From NCBI GenBank assembly GCA_020050835.1, contig JAGVKB010000101.1, positions 1 to 64,000 of the forward strand: DNA of 64,000 bases, in the 5' to 3' direction. The stretch's first letter is position 1; every line of letters starts with the position of its first letter. Source of the DNA: Candidatus Obscuribacterales bacterium (lineage in GTDB: Bacteria > Cyanobacteriota > Vampirovibrionia > Obscuribacterales > Obscuribacteraceae). Made by a program: the position numbers and the translations under genes. This document shows positions 27,060 to 36,974 of this stretch, piece by piece. A model generated the notes under the pieces. The model saw only the letters and a program-made list of their open reading frames with translations. It was not told where the DNA came from and did not search any database.

Positions 27060-29843
27060 TTGGGGACAATTAGAAAGTCAGTCTTGCGGATAAAGTCGTT
27101 TAACGCCACGTTCTTCTGCCTCGGGCTGATTCTCGTTCTGGGAATTCTTTACTTTCCATATTGGAGCGGGCAAGCCAGCTTCTATCGGATGGATGCCAGT
27201 TGCTTCTTCGAGCCACTCTGCACATATCTGCGCGATCATCTTAGTCGGGGCCACCTGCCGCTGTGGAATTCGCAAGTCTACTGCGGGATGGCTCAAGTTG
27301 CGGTTTCGTCGCCGGGAGCGCTCTACCTGCCGAATCTGATCTTTGTGATTGCTCCCTTCAGCGTTGCGCTGGCAATTTCTCTGATCTTTCACCAGGCAAT
27401 GGCTGGACTTGGCGCATATCTTCTGATTGCAGCCCTGGGCTGGGGGATAGTACCGGCAGTGGTGGCAGGCTCGGGCTTCGCTCTTTGCGGCTATATGTTT
27501 TCGCAATACTACAATTTTACTTTGATGGCGACTGCGGCCTGGCTGCCGCTCTGCCTCTGGAGCCTGTTGAGGATCGGTGCCGATCTGACTGCGCGAAATG
27601 TCTGCTCGATCTCAATTTGTGCAATTTCATTTTGCTTACTAATCACGGCCGGCCGTCCCGAGATCTGGCTGCCCGGCTTGTGCTTATCCGGGCTCGTCGC
27701 GCTCTTGTCGGCGGCAATGCCTAAATCCCGAGCCGATGTAGTGCGGACGAACAGCGGTGACGCAGTAGGGCAAGACCGCATCGACGATGGCATTCAGCCG
27801 GAAGTCCCTGATGACAGCATTCAGGACGATGGTCGGGGCGATGCCATGCATCGCCCGCTCGCTAATAACCGGGATGCGCCTGGCGAGGCTTCGCTTCTTT
27901 CGAGACAGACAAGACAACTTTGTTGGCGAATGCTCGCCATCGTCTGCGGTATCGCTCTTTCAATGCCAAGTACTCTGCCTTCGATGGAATGGGCATCTTT
28001 GTCGCCGCGCGAAGGCGGCTTGGCGTGGATTGAGGTGCTGGGCTATAGCGCAACTTGGTATGACTTTCTCAGCTTGATTCTCAATCGGCCACTGGGTGAT
28101 GTCGAAGCTTTCGGCTCCAGATATGCAGCGCTGGTCGTCGCTCCGCTCGAACAGTTTCCCCTGGCATCATCGGTCTTCGTGGGACCGGTAGTTCTGACGC
28201 TTGCCATGTGGGCGCTCTTTGAGGTGGGTTGGAGTCTACGCTGGTTTTACCTCGCCGGTCTAATTGGGTTTTCCACGCTGGCGGCCGGCAAGAATGCATT
28301 TTTCGCTTCGTGGATTATGGAGCACTGCCCGGTTTTCATCCCGTTGCGCTATCCGGCCAAGCTCTTGATCTTTCCGATCGTGTTCTTGCTAATACTGGCT
28401 GCCCGCGGTGCTTTTACTTGTATGAAGGGTGAAAGACAATTGCTGCCGCAAATTGTCGTGGCAGCAATCTGGCTTTTGGTTCTTGCTGTTAGCTCGGCTT
28501 GTGCGGTGCAAGCGCAGTTCATCCTTGATTCGCCGTTGCTTCCTGTTCGTGCTCAAGCGGGCAGCCTGAGCGGAGAGGCGTTCTCCCTGATTGGCCAAGC
28601 CGGCGAAGTGGCAGCGATTGTTGGGCTGTGCACAGCGCTCTTGAGATTATTGTCAGACCAGAAGTTGATCGGCAAGAAGACTCTGTCCGCTTTCCTGGTC
28701 GGTGTTCCAGTCTGCATGTCGGTTGCCGCCGGCAGTGGAACTCTGTCTCACGGCGCTTCGCCGAACTTCTACCGAACCACTGGACCGGTCCGCGAAGCGG
28801 TGCTGAAGTGTTTTGCAGGCGAAAGACAAAATCAGTTTCGATACATGCCGTTCATGTACTTTCCGCTCACTCCGCCTTCGGCGGTTCCTGGTGCCGATTG
28901 GACTGAAAAGTATTACCAGTACAAGCGACAGATTTTGATGCCGAATCAAATCTTGGACACGCCTGTACCATGCTCTGTCGGATACGAAACGGCTTGGACA
29001 ATCGATCATAAGCGGCTGATGGATGCGGTTGGACATGAATTTGTCCGGATCGGTAAGTCCGATTGGGATATCTGCAAGATCTCGGATGCCGCGGGAAGCC
29101 TTACCAGCTCTGCAAAATCATTCGATCGTCCTTGCTACTTCGACAAAGGAGCTCATCAATGGCCGTTTGTCAGGTTTTGCAAGCTGACAGCCACAAAGTA
29201 CGTTCTGACGCCCCAAATCAGGACGGCTAATGATTCGGTCTATCTCCTCAAAGTCTTAGCTCCCGACCATTTTGAATTGCTGGCTCAATATCCGGAGGCC
29301 AATGCCCGCTTGTATCGAGTGAAAGACGCTCTTCCGAGAGCCTACTTCGCGGCCAATTGGCGTTCGCTTGCGGCGGACGACGAATTCACCAAGTTGTTGC
29401 TATCTAAAGAGTATGAGGATTTCGATCCAGCAATTACGACTTACATCGATCAAGCTGACAGCGATAAACTTGCCCGCCGTTATCCACGATCGTCTGCCTT
29501 GGCTGGTAGTGGTAACCAGATAATCGAGTCTTCTCAGTATTTGGATGAAGAGGTTACTCTGACTGTAAGAACTACCAGCACTTCCTTACTGGTGCTTGCA
29601 GATACTTACTATCCTGGCTGGAGCATAACTGTCGATGGCGAATCGGCCGATCTCTATCGGGCGAATTTAATGAACAGGGCGGTAGTGGTGCCGAGCGGCA
29701 CTCATGTCGTGAGATTTCAGTACCGGCCGGATTGTCTGGCCAGGGGATTTGGCTTGGCGGCGATAACAGCTGCGACGCTCTTGGCGCTCTTTGGGTTCTC
29801 CGTTTGGAGCGGCCGGCGCCAGCCGGGCAAAGGGAAAGGATAG
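27060..29843 (+). CDS. YfhO-like multi-pass membrane protein
   Basis: The product is 927 residues with many membrane helices. The first is at about 14-36, followed by the conserved periplasmic loop with FFEPLCTYLRDHLSRGHLPLWN. The C-terminal part has a soluble domain with TYYPGWSITVDG, a hallmark of YfhO-type proteins, before a last helix. Relatives are GT-C-like polytopic proteins linked to transfer of glycosyl groups onto cell-surface polymers; the substrate here is unknown. A hydrophilic ~60-residue insertion at about 225-285 carries a palindromic repeat (27836-27856). The start is uncertain: TTG at 27060 lacks a good ribosome site and TTG at 27084 is possible. It is divergent from mgtE. 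Confidence 0.8.
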   Translation: MGTIRKSVLRIKSFNATFFCLGLILVLGILYFPYWSGQASFYRMDASCFFEPLCTYLRDHLSRGHLPLWNSQVYCGMAQVAVSSPGALYLPNLIFVIAPFSVALAISLIFHQAMAGLGAYLLIAALGWGIVPAVVAGSGFALCGYMFSQYYNFTLMATAAWLPLCLWSLLRIGADLTARNVCSISICAISFCLLITAGRPEIWLPGLCLSGLVALLSAAMPKSRADVVRTNSGDAVGQDRIDDGIQPEVPDDSIQDDGRGDAMHRPLANNRDAPGEASLLSRQTRQLCWRMLAIVCGIALSMPSTLPSMEWASLSPREGGLAWIEVLGYSATWYDFLSLILNRPLGDVEAFGSRYAALVVAPLEQFPLASSVFVGPVVLTLAMWALFEVGWSLRWFYLAGLIGFSTLAAGKNAFFASWIMEHCPVFIPLRYPAKLLIFPIVFLLILAARGAFTCMKGERQLLPQIVVAAIWLLVLAVSSACAVQAQFILDSPLLPVRAQAGSLSGEAFSLIGQAGEVAAIVGLCTALLRLLSDQKLIGKKTLSAFLVGVPVCMSVAAGSGTLSHGASPNFYRTTGPVREAVLKCFAGERQNQFRYMPFMYFPLTPPSAVPGADWTEKYYQYKRQILMPNQILDTPVPCSVGYETAWTIDHKRLMDAVGHEFVRIGKSDWDICKISDAAGSLTSSAKSFDRPCYFDKGAHQWPFVRFCKLTATKYVLTPQIRTANDSVYLLKVLAPDHFELLAQYPEANARLYRVKDALPRAYFAANWRSLAADDEFTKLLLSKEYEDFDPAITTYIDQADSDKLARRYPRSSALAGSGNQIIESSQYLDEEVTLTVRTTSTSLLVLADTYYPGWSITVDGESADLYRANLMNRAVVVPSGTHVVRFQYRPDCLARGFGLAAITAATLLALFGFSVWSGRRQPGKGKG
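27836..27856. repeat. palindromic repeat element inside the YfhO-like coding frame
   Basis: The arms GGGCGATGC and GCATCGCCC are separated by CAT. The 21 bases differ at only one position from the intergenic palindrome at 42339-42359. Here it is translated in frame as RGDAMHRP within a hydrophilic loop that interrupts the membrane-helix pattern. Confidence 0.65.
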
Positions 29844-29864
29844 GGAAATCCTAGGGTTTTCCCT
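29842..29864 (+). terminator. weak hairpin at the end of the YfhO-like gene
   Basis: AGGGAAA / TTTCCCT (arms at 29842-29848 and 29858-29864) overlap the stop codon and are followed by CTTTG. The stem is short and the T-tract poor, so this is only a possible terminator. Confidence 0.3.
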
Positions 29865-30003
29865 CTTTGAAACAGTGCGGCTAGTCGGCAGAATACTGGG
29901 CAACGGTTGACACCTGATCCGGCCGGGTCGAGCAGTCGACATTTAGTAACTGAATTTGATGGCTGCCACCGCGGAATTAGCGGTGTAAGAGAGGATTGTC
30001 GAA

Positions 30004-30723
30004 ATGAAGAATCAGTTTATGGTTGGATTCGCTGCGGTAACGGCTTTAGCCAATTTGGCCGGCCCGGCTAATGCTGAGCAACTGCAAAGTCAAAACTTGT
30101 TGCAGCAGGCACGCATAGCTCAGGCATCAAGCTCTTCTCAACAGCCCGCGGCAGTAGTAAGAATGCCGAAAAAGGCGCTCGAGAAGGTTCGCTGGTTCAA
30201 TGCTCCCAGGCAGATCGATCTCATTGATGATCGGCCGATTGTGCACGATCACCGCACTGGACCTGAAGCTGCGCAGCTGTTTGACATACCGATTGCGCCA
30301 TTGCCGACGGCAGTTGCGCAGGGTACAGCCGGTGATAATGCATCGATTCCGTCCGGTGGTATTCCGGTTCCTGGCAACGCCTTGCCCTATCGAACCAGTT
30401 CTCCTTTGTTAGCTGGATTGCCTACTCTTCCGAAAGTTGGTTTTGATTCAAATATCCCGGCTTATGGACTGGCCAGAAAAATGAATCTGCCCAGTGGCAC
30501 CACAACCAATCGCCTGTGCGGAAAGATGATGCCGCATCCGAATCCGGCTGCCGCGCTCAGCCGCCCAGGCCATCTGCTGGCGCATGCTCCTGTTAGCAAA
30601 AGCGCGCCGGCGGTCTGGGTTTACCCTCGACCGACCGGCAATGGCTCGGCATCCGGCGGTGCTGCCACATCGGCTACCGTACATGCAGAGTTGAAACGTG
30701 GTGCACTTTTGTCGGGCAAGTAA
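30004..30723 (+). CDS. secreted protein of an unrecognised family (paralogue A), 239 aa
   Basis: No known domain is recognised. A signal peptide is clear (about 1-24, ending GPANA). The mature part is Pro/Ala/Gly/Ser-rich and basic. Landmarks shared with the gene at 32343 are LEKVRWFNAPRQI (about 59-71), a NIPAYG/SNIP element, NLPSGTTTNRLCGK (about 160-173), a HLL motif near 195 and a C-terminal ELKRGALLSGK. The ribosome site AGAGGA lies about 8 bases before the ATG. A short hairpin (CACCGC / GCGGTG) lies in the leader around 29977-29995. The two Cys-free halves suggest an extended rather than a compact protein. It converges on the gene at 30734-32056. Confidence 0.75.
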   Translation: MKNQFMVGFAAVTALANLAGPANAEQLQSQNLLQQARIAQASSSSQQPAAVVRMPKKALEKVRWFNAPRQIDLIDDRPIVHDHRTGPEAAQLFDIPIAPLPTAVAQGTAGDNASIPSGGIPVPGNALPYRTSSPLLAGLPTLPKVGFDSNIPAYGLARKMNLPSGTTTNRLCGKMMPHPNPAAALSRPGHLLAHAPVSKSAPAVWVYPRPTGNGSASGGAATSATVHAELKRGALLSGK

Positions 30724-30733
30724 TCGGTAAAGG

Positions 30734-32056
30734 TCAATCTTGACTTCGGAATGAATCTGCAACGTCCTTCCCGCATCGACGCTCGATCGCCTTGATGAAC
30801 TTCTCGCTCTTGTCGGCGCCTGTACTGGCTGCTAATTGCCTGAATTCGTCAGTCGGTTTGAAGCTCTCTTGCTTGTTTACATGATCGGTCAATACATCAA
30901 CGGCTTTGGTTTTGTCGGCTGCCTTGTCTGATTTGGACAAGGCTTCGGCATAGTTGAGCCGAGCATATTTACTGGCCGAATCAAGCAGTCTCATATTTGC
31001 GAAGCTTTCCTTCGTGTCAGCGGTTATCTTGTCGGTGGCATACTCATCTGCTACCTTGTCTTTCTCTGACTTCTCCAGAGCGGAAATCTTCTTGCTTCCG
31101 GCGCCGGCTTTGTCGAGATCGCTTAGAGTCCTGTCGATTTGTTTCTGCTGCTCTGCAGTTGGAACTCCTTTCGGTTGCCCGATTACGAAGCTCGGCCCGA
31201 TCAGTCCGATCGCACCCTCTTCAGCTGTCACTGGCTGGATCTGTTTGGAGTAGTCGATATTGAGCGATCTAAGCATCGCTTCGGCAGCCGGTCCTAATGT
31301 CTTCGCCTGATCCAGCGCTTTATCTCGGGCTTCTTGTTGCTCGTGAGTTTTGATCGTATTGATGGCTCGGTCCGCTCGCTTGCTTACTTCTGGGTCTTTG
31401 TCCTTGCTTGCTTCCTGCAGTTTTTCGAGCGCTTGCGGTCCCATCCTTTCCAGCTTTGCCTGAGCTGCTTCGCGTGTTTTGAAACTGTCGTCGCCGAGAT
31501 CCTTAATCAACTTATCGGCTTTGGTTGCATCATACGGCTCGGTAAAAAATGACTGCTTTTCCGTCTTTTTCTCTGCTTGTTTCTGGTCTTTCTTCTTGCC
31601 GTCCTTAAGTTCAGTTTCCGGGTGGTCGGTTTCAGCTTGTTTCTGCCCATCGGGTCGGGCCGAGCGGCCGGCGGTCGATTGCTCCTTGTCGCCCTGGCTG
31701 TTATCACCGATGCTCTTGCCAGCATCCTTATCTTCAGGCTTTTTATCCTGGACTGGATCAACGGTTGCGCTCATCGCTCCTTGTTCTTTTAGCGCCGACT
31801 GACCGCGGGCAGACGGTGGAGTTAAGTCAATCCCAAAGTCCTTTCCGAGCATCCGGGCGATTTCCGGATTTTGCGAACTTGCTGATTTTGCCTCGAAGGT
31901 TCCCGACTTCAAAAGCTTGTTCATGTCGTCCCAAGCCTGTACGGAGCGCTGGGCTGACGTGTCCGGCTGAGTTGATGACGAATCCAAGGCGCGCTCGTTA
32001 TTTGTATCCTTAGTAACCTGGGAGTCTGGCGGCGGATTGATCTCGGTTGAGCTCAT
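30734..32056 (-). CDS. HEAT-like repeat protein of unknown function, 440 aa
   Basis: The first ~170 residues are low-complexity, charged and Ser/Gln/Lys-rich. A HEAT-like helical pair follows at about 180-240 (LIKDLGDDSFKTREAAQAKLERMGPQAL... then DPEVSKRADRAI). The rest is helical, with KSEKDKVADEYATDKI and repeated Lys/Ala-rich helices. There is no signal peptide or membrane segment, so it is probably cytoplasmic. The ATG at 32056 has a strong ribosome site (AAAGGAGTATCC). It lies on the opposite strand between the two paralogous secreted-protein genes and converges on the first, with 10 bases between their stop codons. HEAT-type repeats usually mediate protein binding; the partner is unknown. 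Confidence 0.75.
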   Translation of the reverse strand: MSSTEINPPPDSQVTKDTNNERALDSSSTQPDTSAQRSVQAWDDMNKLLKSGTFEAKSASSQNPEIARMLGKDFGIDLTPPSARGQSALKEQGAMSATVDPVQDKKPEDKDAGKSIGDNSQGDKEQSTAGRSARPDGQKQAETDHPETELKDGKKKDQKQAEKKTEKQSFFTEPYDATKADKLIKDLGDDSFKTREAAQAKLERMGPQALEKLQEASKDKDPEVSKRADRAINTIKTHEQQEARDKALDQAKTLGPAAEAMLRSLNIDYSKQIQPVTAEEGAIGLIGPSFVIGQPKGVPTAEQQKQIDRTLSDLDKAGAGSKKISALEKSEKDKVADEYATDKITADTKESFANMRLLDSASKYARLNYAEALSKSDKAADKTKAVDVLTDHVNKQESFKPTDEFRQLAASTGADKSEKFIKAIERRCGKDVADSFRSQD

Positions 32057-32342
32057 GGATACTCCTTTGGGATATTAGTAAAAGGCGGGATGCAAGTACT
32101 GTTTGGCGGTCATATTAAGGACTGGGTGTGTCAAAAAGGTGTCAGGTTGAGCGGATAAAATTCCGCCGGAAACCCCTTGATATCCAGTGAAAAATCCTTC
32201 ACAATGGGAAAGATTCTTGGGCTGGCTGCTTGCTTGATAGCTTGTTTGGTTGCCGGCATTGGCCGGTTGTGCGTGTCAATTACTAAAAAGACGACTCTGT
32301 GCTCGGCAGTGCTCCTGCTAAATGGGTCGGGAAAGGAGAGTC

Positions 32343-33080
32343 ATGCCAGTTTCCAAGACAGTGTTTGTTATTACCGGCGCACTAATCTGCGCCTCGGCAG
32401 TTTTGCCAGCAACGGCCCAGGGCCGTCCGTCGTCGACCGACACGAGAGGGTTGGAAAAGGTTCGCTGGTATAAGGCTCCTCTGCAGATTCAGATCTTGAA
32501 TGGACCGAGAGCAACTGAGTTCGGTGGCGGTAGCACCGGCTCTGGTGCATATTCACTGCAGCCGGCCGGTCCTGTCTCGAATATTCCTGGCGGTGGTGCG
32601 CTTCCTCCGGCCGGTCTGCAAAGCAATATTGTTGGTGGCGCACCGGTTGTCGCAGCTCCGGCCATGGTGCAAAGCCCGGCGTCATTGCCGCAGGCGCAGT
32701 TTCGCTCGAATGTGCCTGTCCGTCAAATTAGCCAGGGTCCCAATCTGCCTTCGGGCGCCAGTACCAACTTGATGGGCAAACTGTTCAAACCGCAGCAGCC
32801 GCCAGGTTACACGGCGCAGGCTCTGCCCAGGCACCACCTTCTATCTCAACCGACCGGACGCGGTGCGGTGCATCTTCCCAATCCTTCCAATCCAAACGTT
32901 CAGCCTATTTCAAACGTTCGCAATATTGCGACAGCGCCGGCCGAATCTGGTCCGGTTACGCAGACTGTCAAACGATATGCTGATTATCCGACCGCCGCTG
33001 GAGTCTCAGCTGGAGCGTCGCGGGTTTCTACCAGCGTATCTGGCAAGATCAAGCGGGGCTCGTTGCTGACGGACAGATAG
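32343..33080 (+). CDS. secreted protein of an unrecognised family (paralogue B), 245 aa
   Basis: Translation is set at the ATG at 32343 because GGAAAGGAGAGTC precedes it directly; an ATG at 32322 lies in the ribosome site itself. The signal peptide (about 1-25, ending ATAQG) is followed by a Pro/Gly/Ser-rich mature protein. It shares with the product at 30004: LEKVRWYKAPLQI, repeated SNI(P/V)GG elements, FRSNVP, NLPSGASTNLMGK, RHHLL and a final KIKRGSLLTDR. The spacing between these landmarks is also similar, so the two genes arose by duplication. Its stop is 3 bases from the convergent 5-oxoprolinase stop. Confidence 0.75.
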   Translation: MPVSKTVFVITGALICASAVLPATAQGRPSSTDTRGLEKVRWYKAPLQIQILNGPRATEFGGGSTGSGAYSLQPAGPVSNIPGGGALPPAGLQSNIVGGAPVVAAPAMVQSPASLPQAQFRSNVPVRQISQGPNLPSGASTNLMGKLFKPQQPPGYTAQALPRHHLLSQPTGRGAVHLPNPSNPNVQPISNVRNIATAPAESGPVTQTVKRYADYPTAAGVSAGASRVSTSVSGKIKRGSLLTDR

Positions 33081-33083
33081 TCC

Positions 33084-36000
33084 TTAAGCGTCAGCGTCAG
33101 GAGCTGCTCCGTAGGCGCCGCCGCCTGGAGTTTCAATCGTAAAGACATCGCCCGGTCGCATTTCGATTTCGGCCGTACCAGGCAGCTCTTCGGTCGAGCC
33201 GTCGGCTCTTTCTACATAACTTCTGCCGAGCGCGCCATTGCCACCGCCGGCGATGCCATAGGGTGCGACTACTCTGCGTCCGGAAAGAATGGCGGCCGTC
33301 ATCGGCTCGCGAAAGCGAATCCGGCGAATCGCACCATTGCCGCCGCAATGAAGTCCTCGACCGCCGCTGTCGGGGCGAATCGAAAAACTTTCCACCAGAA
33401 CTGGAAATCTCCATTCGAGCACTTCCGGGTCGGTCAAGCGCGAATTTGTCATATGTGTCTGCACGGCGTCTATCCCGTCGAAATCCGGTCCGGCGCCGGA
33501 GCCGCCACAGATTGTTTCGTAGTACTGATACTGGGCGTTGCCAAAAGTAAAATTGTTCATTGTGCCTTGGGATGCGGCGAGAACTCCCAGACCGGCCAAC
33601 ATCGCGTCGGTAATTACTTGCGATGTCTCGACATTGCCGGCGACGACCGCTGCCGGATACTTCGGATTCAGCATGCAACCTTCCGGAATTACTATCTGGA
33701 GCGGCTTGATGCAGCCGTAATTGAGCGGTAGATCGTCGTCAATCAATGTTCTAAATACATACAAAACTGCTGCCTTGCAAATGGCCGAGGGCGCGTTGAA
33801 GTTGTTGGGTAATTGCATTGATGTACCGGTGAAGTCGACTTTGGCTTTACGTGCAGAACGGTCGATTTCAATTCGCACTTTGATCTCGCTGCCGTCATCG
33901 AGCGGATAGCTGAAGCTTCCATCCGGTAGTTTATCTATCACCCGTTTAACGGCCGCTTCGGCATTGTCCTGAACATGACCCATATAAGCGACCACGGTAG
34001 GCAGTCCGAATTGATCGACCATTTTTCGGAGCTCTTGCACCCCTCTTTCGTTGGCCGCAATTTGAGCTCTCAAGTCTGCGATATTTTGGGCTGGATTCCG
34101 CGCTGGATAAGCTCCGGCTGTAAAGAGAGTCATGACATCGTCTTCCAGAAAGACTCCGTTAGATACGATCGCTACGTTGTCGATCAAGATACCTTCTTGC
34201 TCGACCGACTTGCTGTTTGGTGGCATGGAACCCGGGCTGATCCCGCCGACATCGGCATGATGACCTCTCGATGCTACATAGAAGATAATCTGTCGTTCCG
34301 CTTCATCGAAGACCGGTGTGATTACCGTGATATCCGGCAGATGCGTGCCGCCGTTGTAGGGATCATTCTGGGCGTAGACGCAGCCTGGACGAAACTCCAG
34401 GGCGCGATCGGCAATCAAACATTGAATGCTTTCACTCATGGAGCCGAGATGTACAGGCATATGCGGTGCGTTGGCGACCAGCTGCCCCTGGTGATCGAAA
34501 ACTGCGCAGGAGAAGTCCAGGCGTTCTTTGATGTTTACTGACGAGCTGGTGTTCTGTAACGTGTAGCCCATCTGCTCGGCAATCGACATGAATAAATTGT
34601 TGAAGATTTCCAGCTTTACCGGACAGAGTTTTTGACCGCGTTGCCGGCCGCCAATGTTTCCGTAGGCTGATACTTGATGCAACGACTTTGTCCGCTTTAA
34701 GACGAGATTGTTGTGATTGGTAAGAACGGCTTGCCAACCCGGCTCAACTAGATTGGTACCGGTCGGCTCGACGATAATGGCCGGTCCGGGAATCAAGTCT
34801 CCAGGCTGCAATTCCGCGCGCTGAAACACCGGCGTCGGCCGCCAGCTATTGCCTGTAAAAATTCTAGCGAATGCAACCGGTTGAGGCGCTTTCATCCTTT
34901 CTTTGAAGCGCAGGCTTTCAGCCAGCTCGGCTGTTGCACCGACTACCTCCAGCGAGATGTAGTCAACCAGCAGCTCTTTATTTCTGGCTATGAATCCAAA
35001 TCGCTTTTGGTAACTCGCTTCGAAATCCTCTTTCATTTGGTCCAGCGAGCTGTAATCCACTGGTATGGATGAATCGGTTCCTTCGTACCGGATATGCACC
35101 TTGCGTTGGAGCGAGATAGCGAGATCAGGAAGCTTTTGCCCGAAAAGTTCGCGCTTACCTTCGCTCTCCAGTTCTGTGAAAGCTGCTGCCAGCGGTGCTA
35201 AAGACGCGGTATTAAGCTTGCTTTCCACAGTTCGCTCTCGCATTACTCTGACATCGGCTAATCCCATTCCATAAGCCGAAAGCACACCGGCAAAGGAGTG
35301 AATGAAGATTTGAGACATGCCAAGCGCTTCGGCGATTAGGCAGGCGTGCTGCCCGCCGGCACCGCCGAAGCAGCAGAGAGTGTAGTTGCTGATGTCATAG
35401 CCCTTTTGAATGGAGACCTGCTTGATCGCTTCCGACATCCGTTCGACGGCGATCGCCAAGAATCCTTCCGCTACTTGCTCCGGGCTGCGGTCATCTCCGG
35501 TTGCCGACTTGATTTCTTCGGCCAGCTTGGTAAATCTCCTTTCAACCACTTCGGTGTCGATTGGCAAGGCACCATTTTGGCCAAATACTGCCGGGAAGAA
35601 TTGCGGTTGTAATTTGCCGACCATGACGTTGCAGTCGGTTACAGTCAGCGGTCCGCCCCGCCGGTAACAAGCTGGTCCCGGATTCGCTCCGGCTGATTCA
35701 GGACCGACTCGATAACGTTCTCCGTCGAAATAGCAGATTGATCCGCCGCCGGCAGCGACCGTATTGATCGAGGTCATCGGAGCGCGCAGCCGGACTCCGG
35801 CTATCTCTGTTTCGTAAACTCGCTCGAGCTCGCCAGCATAGTGGGAGACGTCGGTGGACGTGCCGCCCATGTCGAAGCTGATGATCTGATCGAAACCAGC
35901 CATTTGACTGGTTCTGACGGCGCCGACAATGCCGCCGGCCGGACCCGATAAGATGCTGTCTTTCCCGTGAAAATGCCCGGACTCTGCCAACCCGCCATTC

Positions 36001-36710
36001 GATTGCATGAACAGGAGCCGGCTTTCACCAAACTCCGCTGTCACTTGCTCCACGTAACGATGCAGAACCGGAGAGATGTAAGCATCGACCACCGTCGTGT
36101 CGCCACGGCTGACGAGCTTGATCAGCGGGCTGATTTCATGTGACACGGACACCTGAGTAAAGCCGATTTCGCGTGCCAGTTTCGCAACTATCTTTTCGTG
36201 GCTGCTGTAGCGGTAAGCATGCATGAGGACGATAGCACAGGCTCGAATTCCTGCTCGAAAGGCCTCAGTAAGCTCAGCTCTTGCCGCGTCGATGTCGAGC
36301 GGCAGGAGCACCGCTCCTTGAGCGCTCACTCGTTCGTCTATCTCCAGCACCTTTTCGTAAAGCATTTCAGGCATTACGATCTGGCGGGCGAATATATCGG
36401 GTCTGTTTTGGTAAGCGATTCTCAAAGCATCGCGAAAGCCGCGTGTGATGGCCAGCACGGTGCGATCCCCTTTTCGCTCGAGCAGAGCGTTGGTGGCCAC
36501 TGTGGTGCCCATCTTCACGACTGAAATCTGGTCTGCCGGAATCGCTTGGCCGGCAGCCAGTCCCAGTACGTCTCGCACTCCCTGGACGGCGGCATCGCTG
36601 TATCGTTCGGGATTCTCCGACAGCAATTTGTGTACGAGGATACTCCCGTCAGCGGCTTTCGCCACCACATCGGTGAACGTGCCGCCACGGTCGATCCAGA
36701 ACTGCCACAT
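33084..36710 (-). CDS. 5-oxoprolinase (ATP-hydrolysing), fused HyuA-HyuB type
   Basis: The 1,208-residue protein joins a hydantoinase A half (about 1-690) to a hydantoinase B half (about 700-1205). Known enzymes of this fusion hydrolyse 5-oxo-L-proline to glutamate using ATP. The HyuA half begins [18 protein letters not shown] (sugar-kinase-like ATP fold) and has [11 protein letters not shown] and [16 protein letters not shown]. The HyuB half has [56 protein letters not shown] and, near the end, [16 protein letters not shown]. The fused order matches eukaryotic OPLAH (about 1,290 aa) and some bacterial enzymes. An N-methylhydantoinase or acetone-carboxylase-like substrate cannot be fully excluded. 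No strong ribosome site was seen. Confidence 0.88.
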   Translation of the reverse strand: MWQFWIDRGGTFTDVVAKAADGSILVHKLLSENPERYSDAAVQGVRDVLGLAAGQAIPADQISVVKMGTTVATNALLERKGDRTVLAITRGFRDALRIAYQNRPDIFARQIVMPEMLYEKVLEIDERVSAQGAVLLPLDIDAARAELTEAFRAGIRACAIVLMHAYRYSSHEKIVAKLAREIGFTQVSVSHEISPLIKLVSRGDTTVVDAYISPVLHRYVEQVTAEFGESRLLFMQSNGGLAESGHFHGKDSILSGPAGGIVGAVRTSQMAGFDQIISFDMGGTSTDVSHYAGELERVYETEIAGVRLRAPMTSINTVAAGGGSICYFDGERYRVGPESAGANPGPACYRRGGPLTVTDCNVMVGKLQPQFFPAVFGQNGALPIDTEVVERRFTKLAEEIKSATGDDRSPEQVAEGFLAIAVERMSEAIKQVSIQKGYDISNYTLCCFGGAGGQHACLIAEALGMSQIFIHSFAGVLSAYGMGLADVRVMRERTVESKLNTASLAPLAAAFTELESEGKRELFGQKLPDLAISLQRKVHIRYEGTDSSIPVDYSSLDQMKEDFEASYQKRFGFIARNKELLVDYISLEVVGATAELAESLRFKERMKAPQPVAFARIFTGNSWRPTPVFQRAELQPGDLIPGPAIIVEPTGTNLVEPGWQAVLTNHNNLVLKRTKSLHQVSAYGNIGGRQRGQKLCPVKLEIFNNLFMSIAEQMGYTLQNTSSSVNIKERLDFSCAVFDHQGQLVANAPHMPVHLGSMSESIQCLIADRALEFRPGCVYAQNDPYNGGTHLPDITVITPVFDEAERQIIFYVASRGHHADVGGISPGSMPPNSKSVEQEGILIDNVAIVSNGVFLEDDVMTLFTAGAYPARNPAQNIADLRAQIAANERGVQELRKMVDQFGLPTVVAYMGHVQDNAEAAVKRVIDKLPDGSFSYPLDDGSEIKVRIEIDRSARKAKVDFTGTSMQLPNNFNAPSAICKAAVLYVFRTLIDDDLPLNYGCIKPLQIVIPEGCMLNPKYPAAVVAGNVETSQVITDAMLAGLGVLAASQGTMNNFTFGNAQYQYYETICGGSGAGPDFDGIDAVQTHMTNSRLTDPEVLEWRFPVLVESFSIRPDSGGRGLHCGGNGAIRRIRFREPMTAAILSGRRVVAPYGIAGGGNGALGRSYVERADGSTEELPGTAEIEMRPGDVFTIETPGGGAYGAAPDADA

Positions 36711-36890
36711 AAGTAAGTACTTCTAGAGGGCTTTCAGTAACGATACATTATTCGAAATCTTAGCAGCCTCAAGAATGCGCCTGTTGCCTTTGCAAATTGT
36801 CACCGGCTCGCGCCACTTCAGGAAACAATTCCGTTGGCGGCGTAACATAACGATGCAGCCCAACCGGCTCAATTCGCGAGGCTGTAGCCA

Positions 36891-36907
36891 GGCGGACCGA
36901 GTCCGCC
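36891..36907. promoter_or_regulatory. hairpin in the cydA upstream region
   Basis: GGCGGA / TCCGCC with a 5-base loop lies 68 bases before the cydA ATG, in the 264-bp spacer between divergent 5-oxoprolinase and cydAB. There is no T-tract. It may be a leader structure or an operator; no FNR- or ArcA-like box was recognised. Confidence 0.25.
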
Positions 36908-36974
36908 GGCTTGCTCCTGATGCACTTGCAATCGGAAGTCAGTATGAAAGTAGACAAAGGAGGGAAGGACTGAG

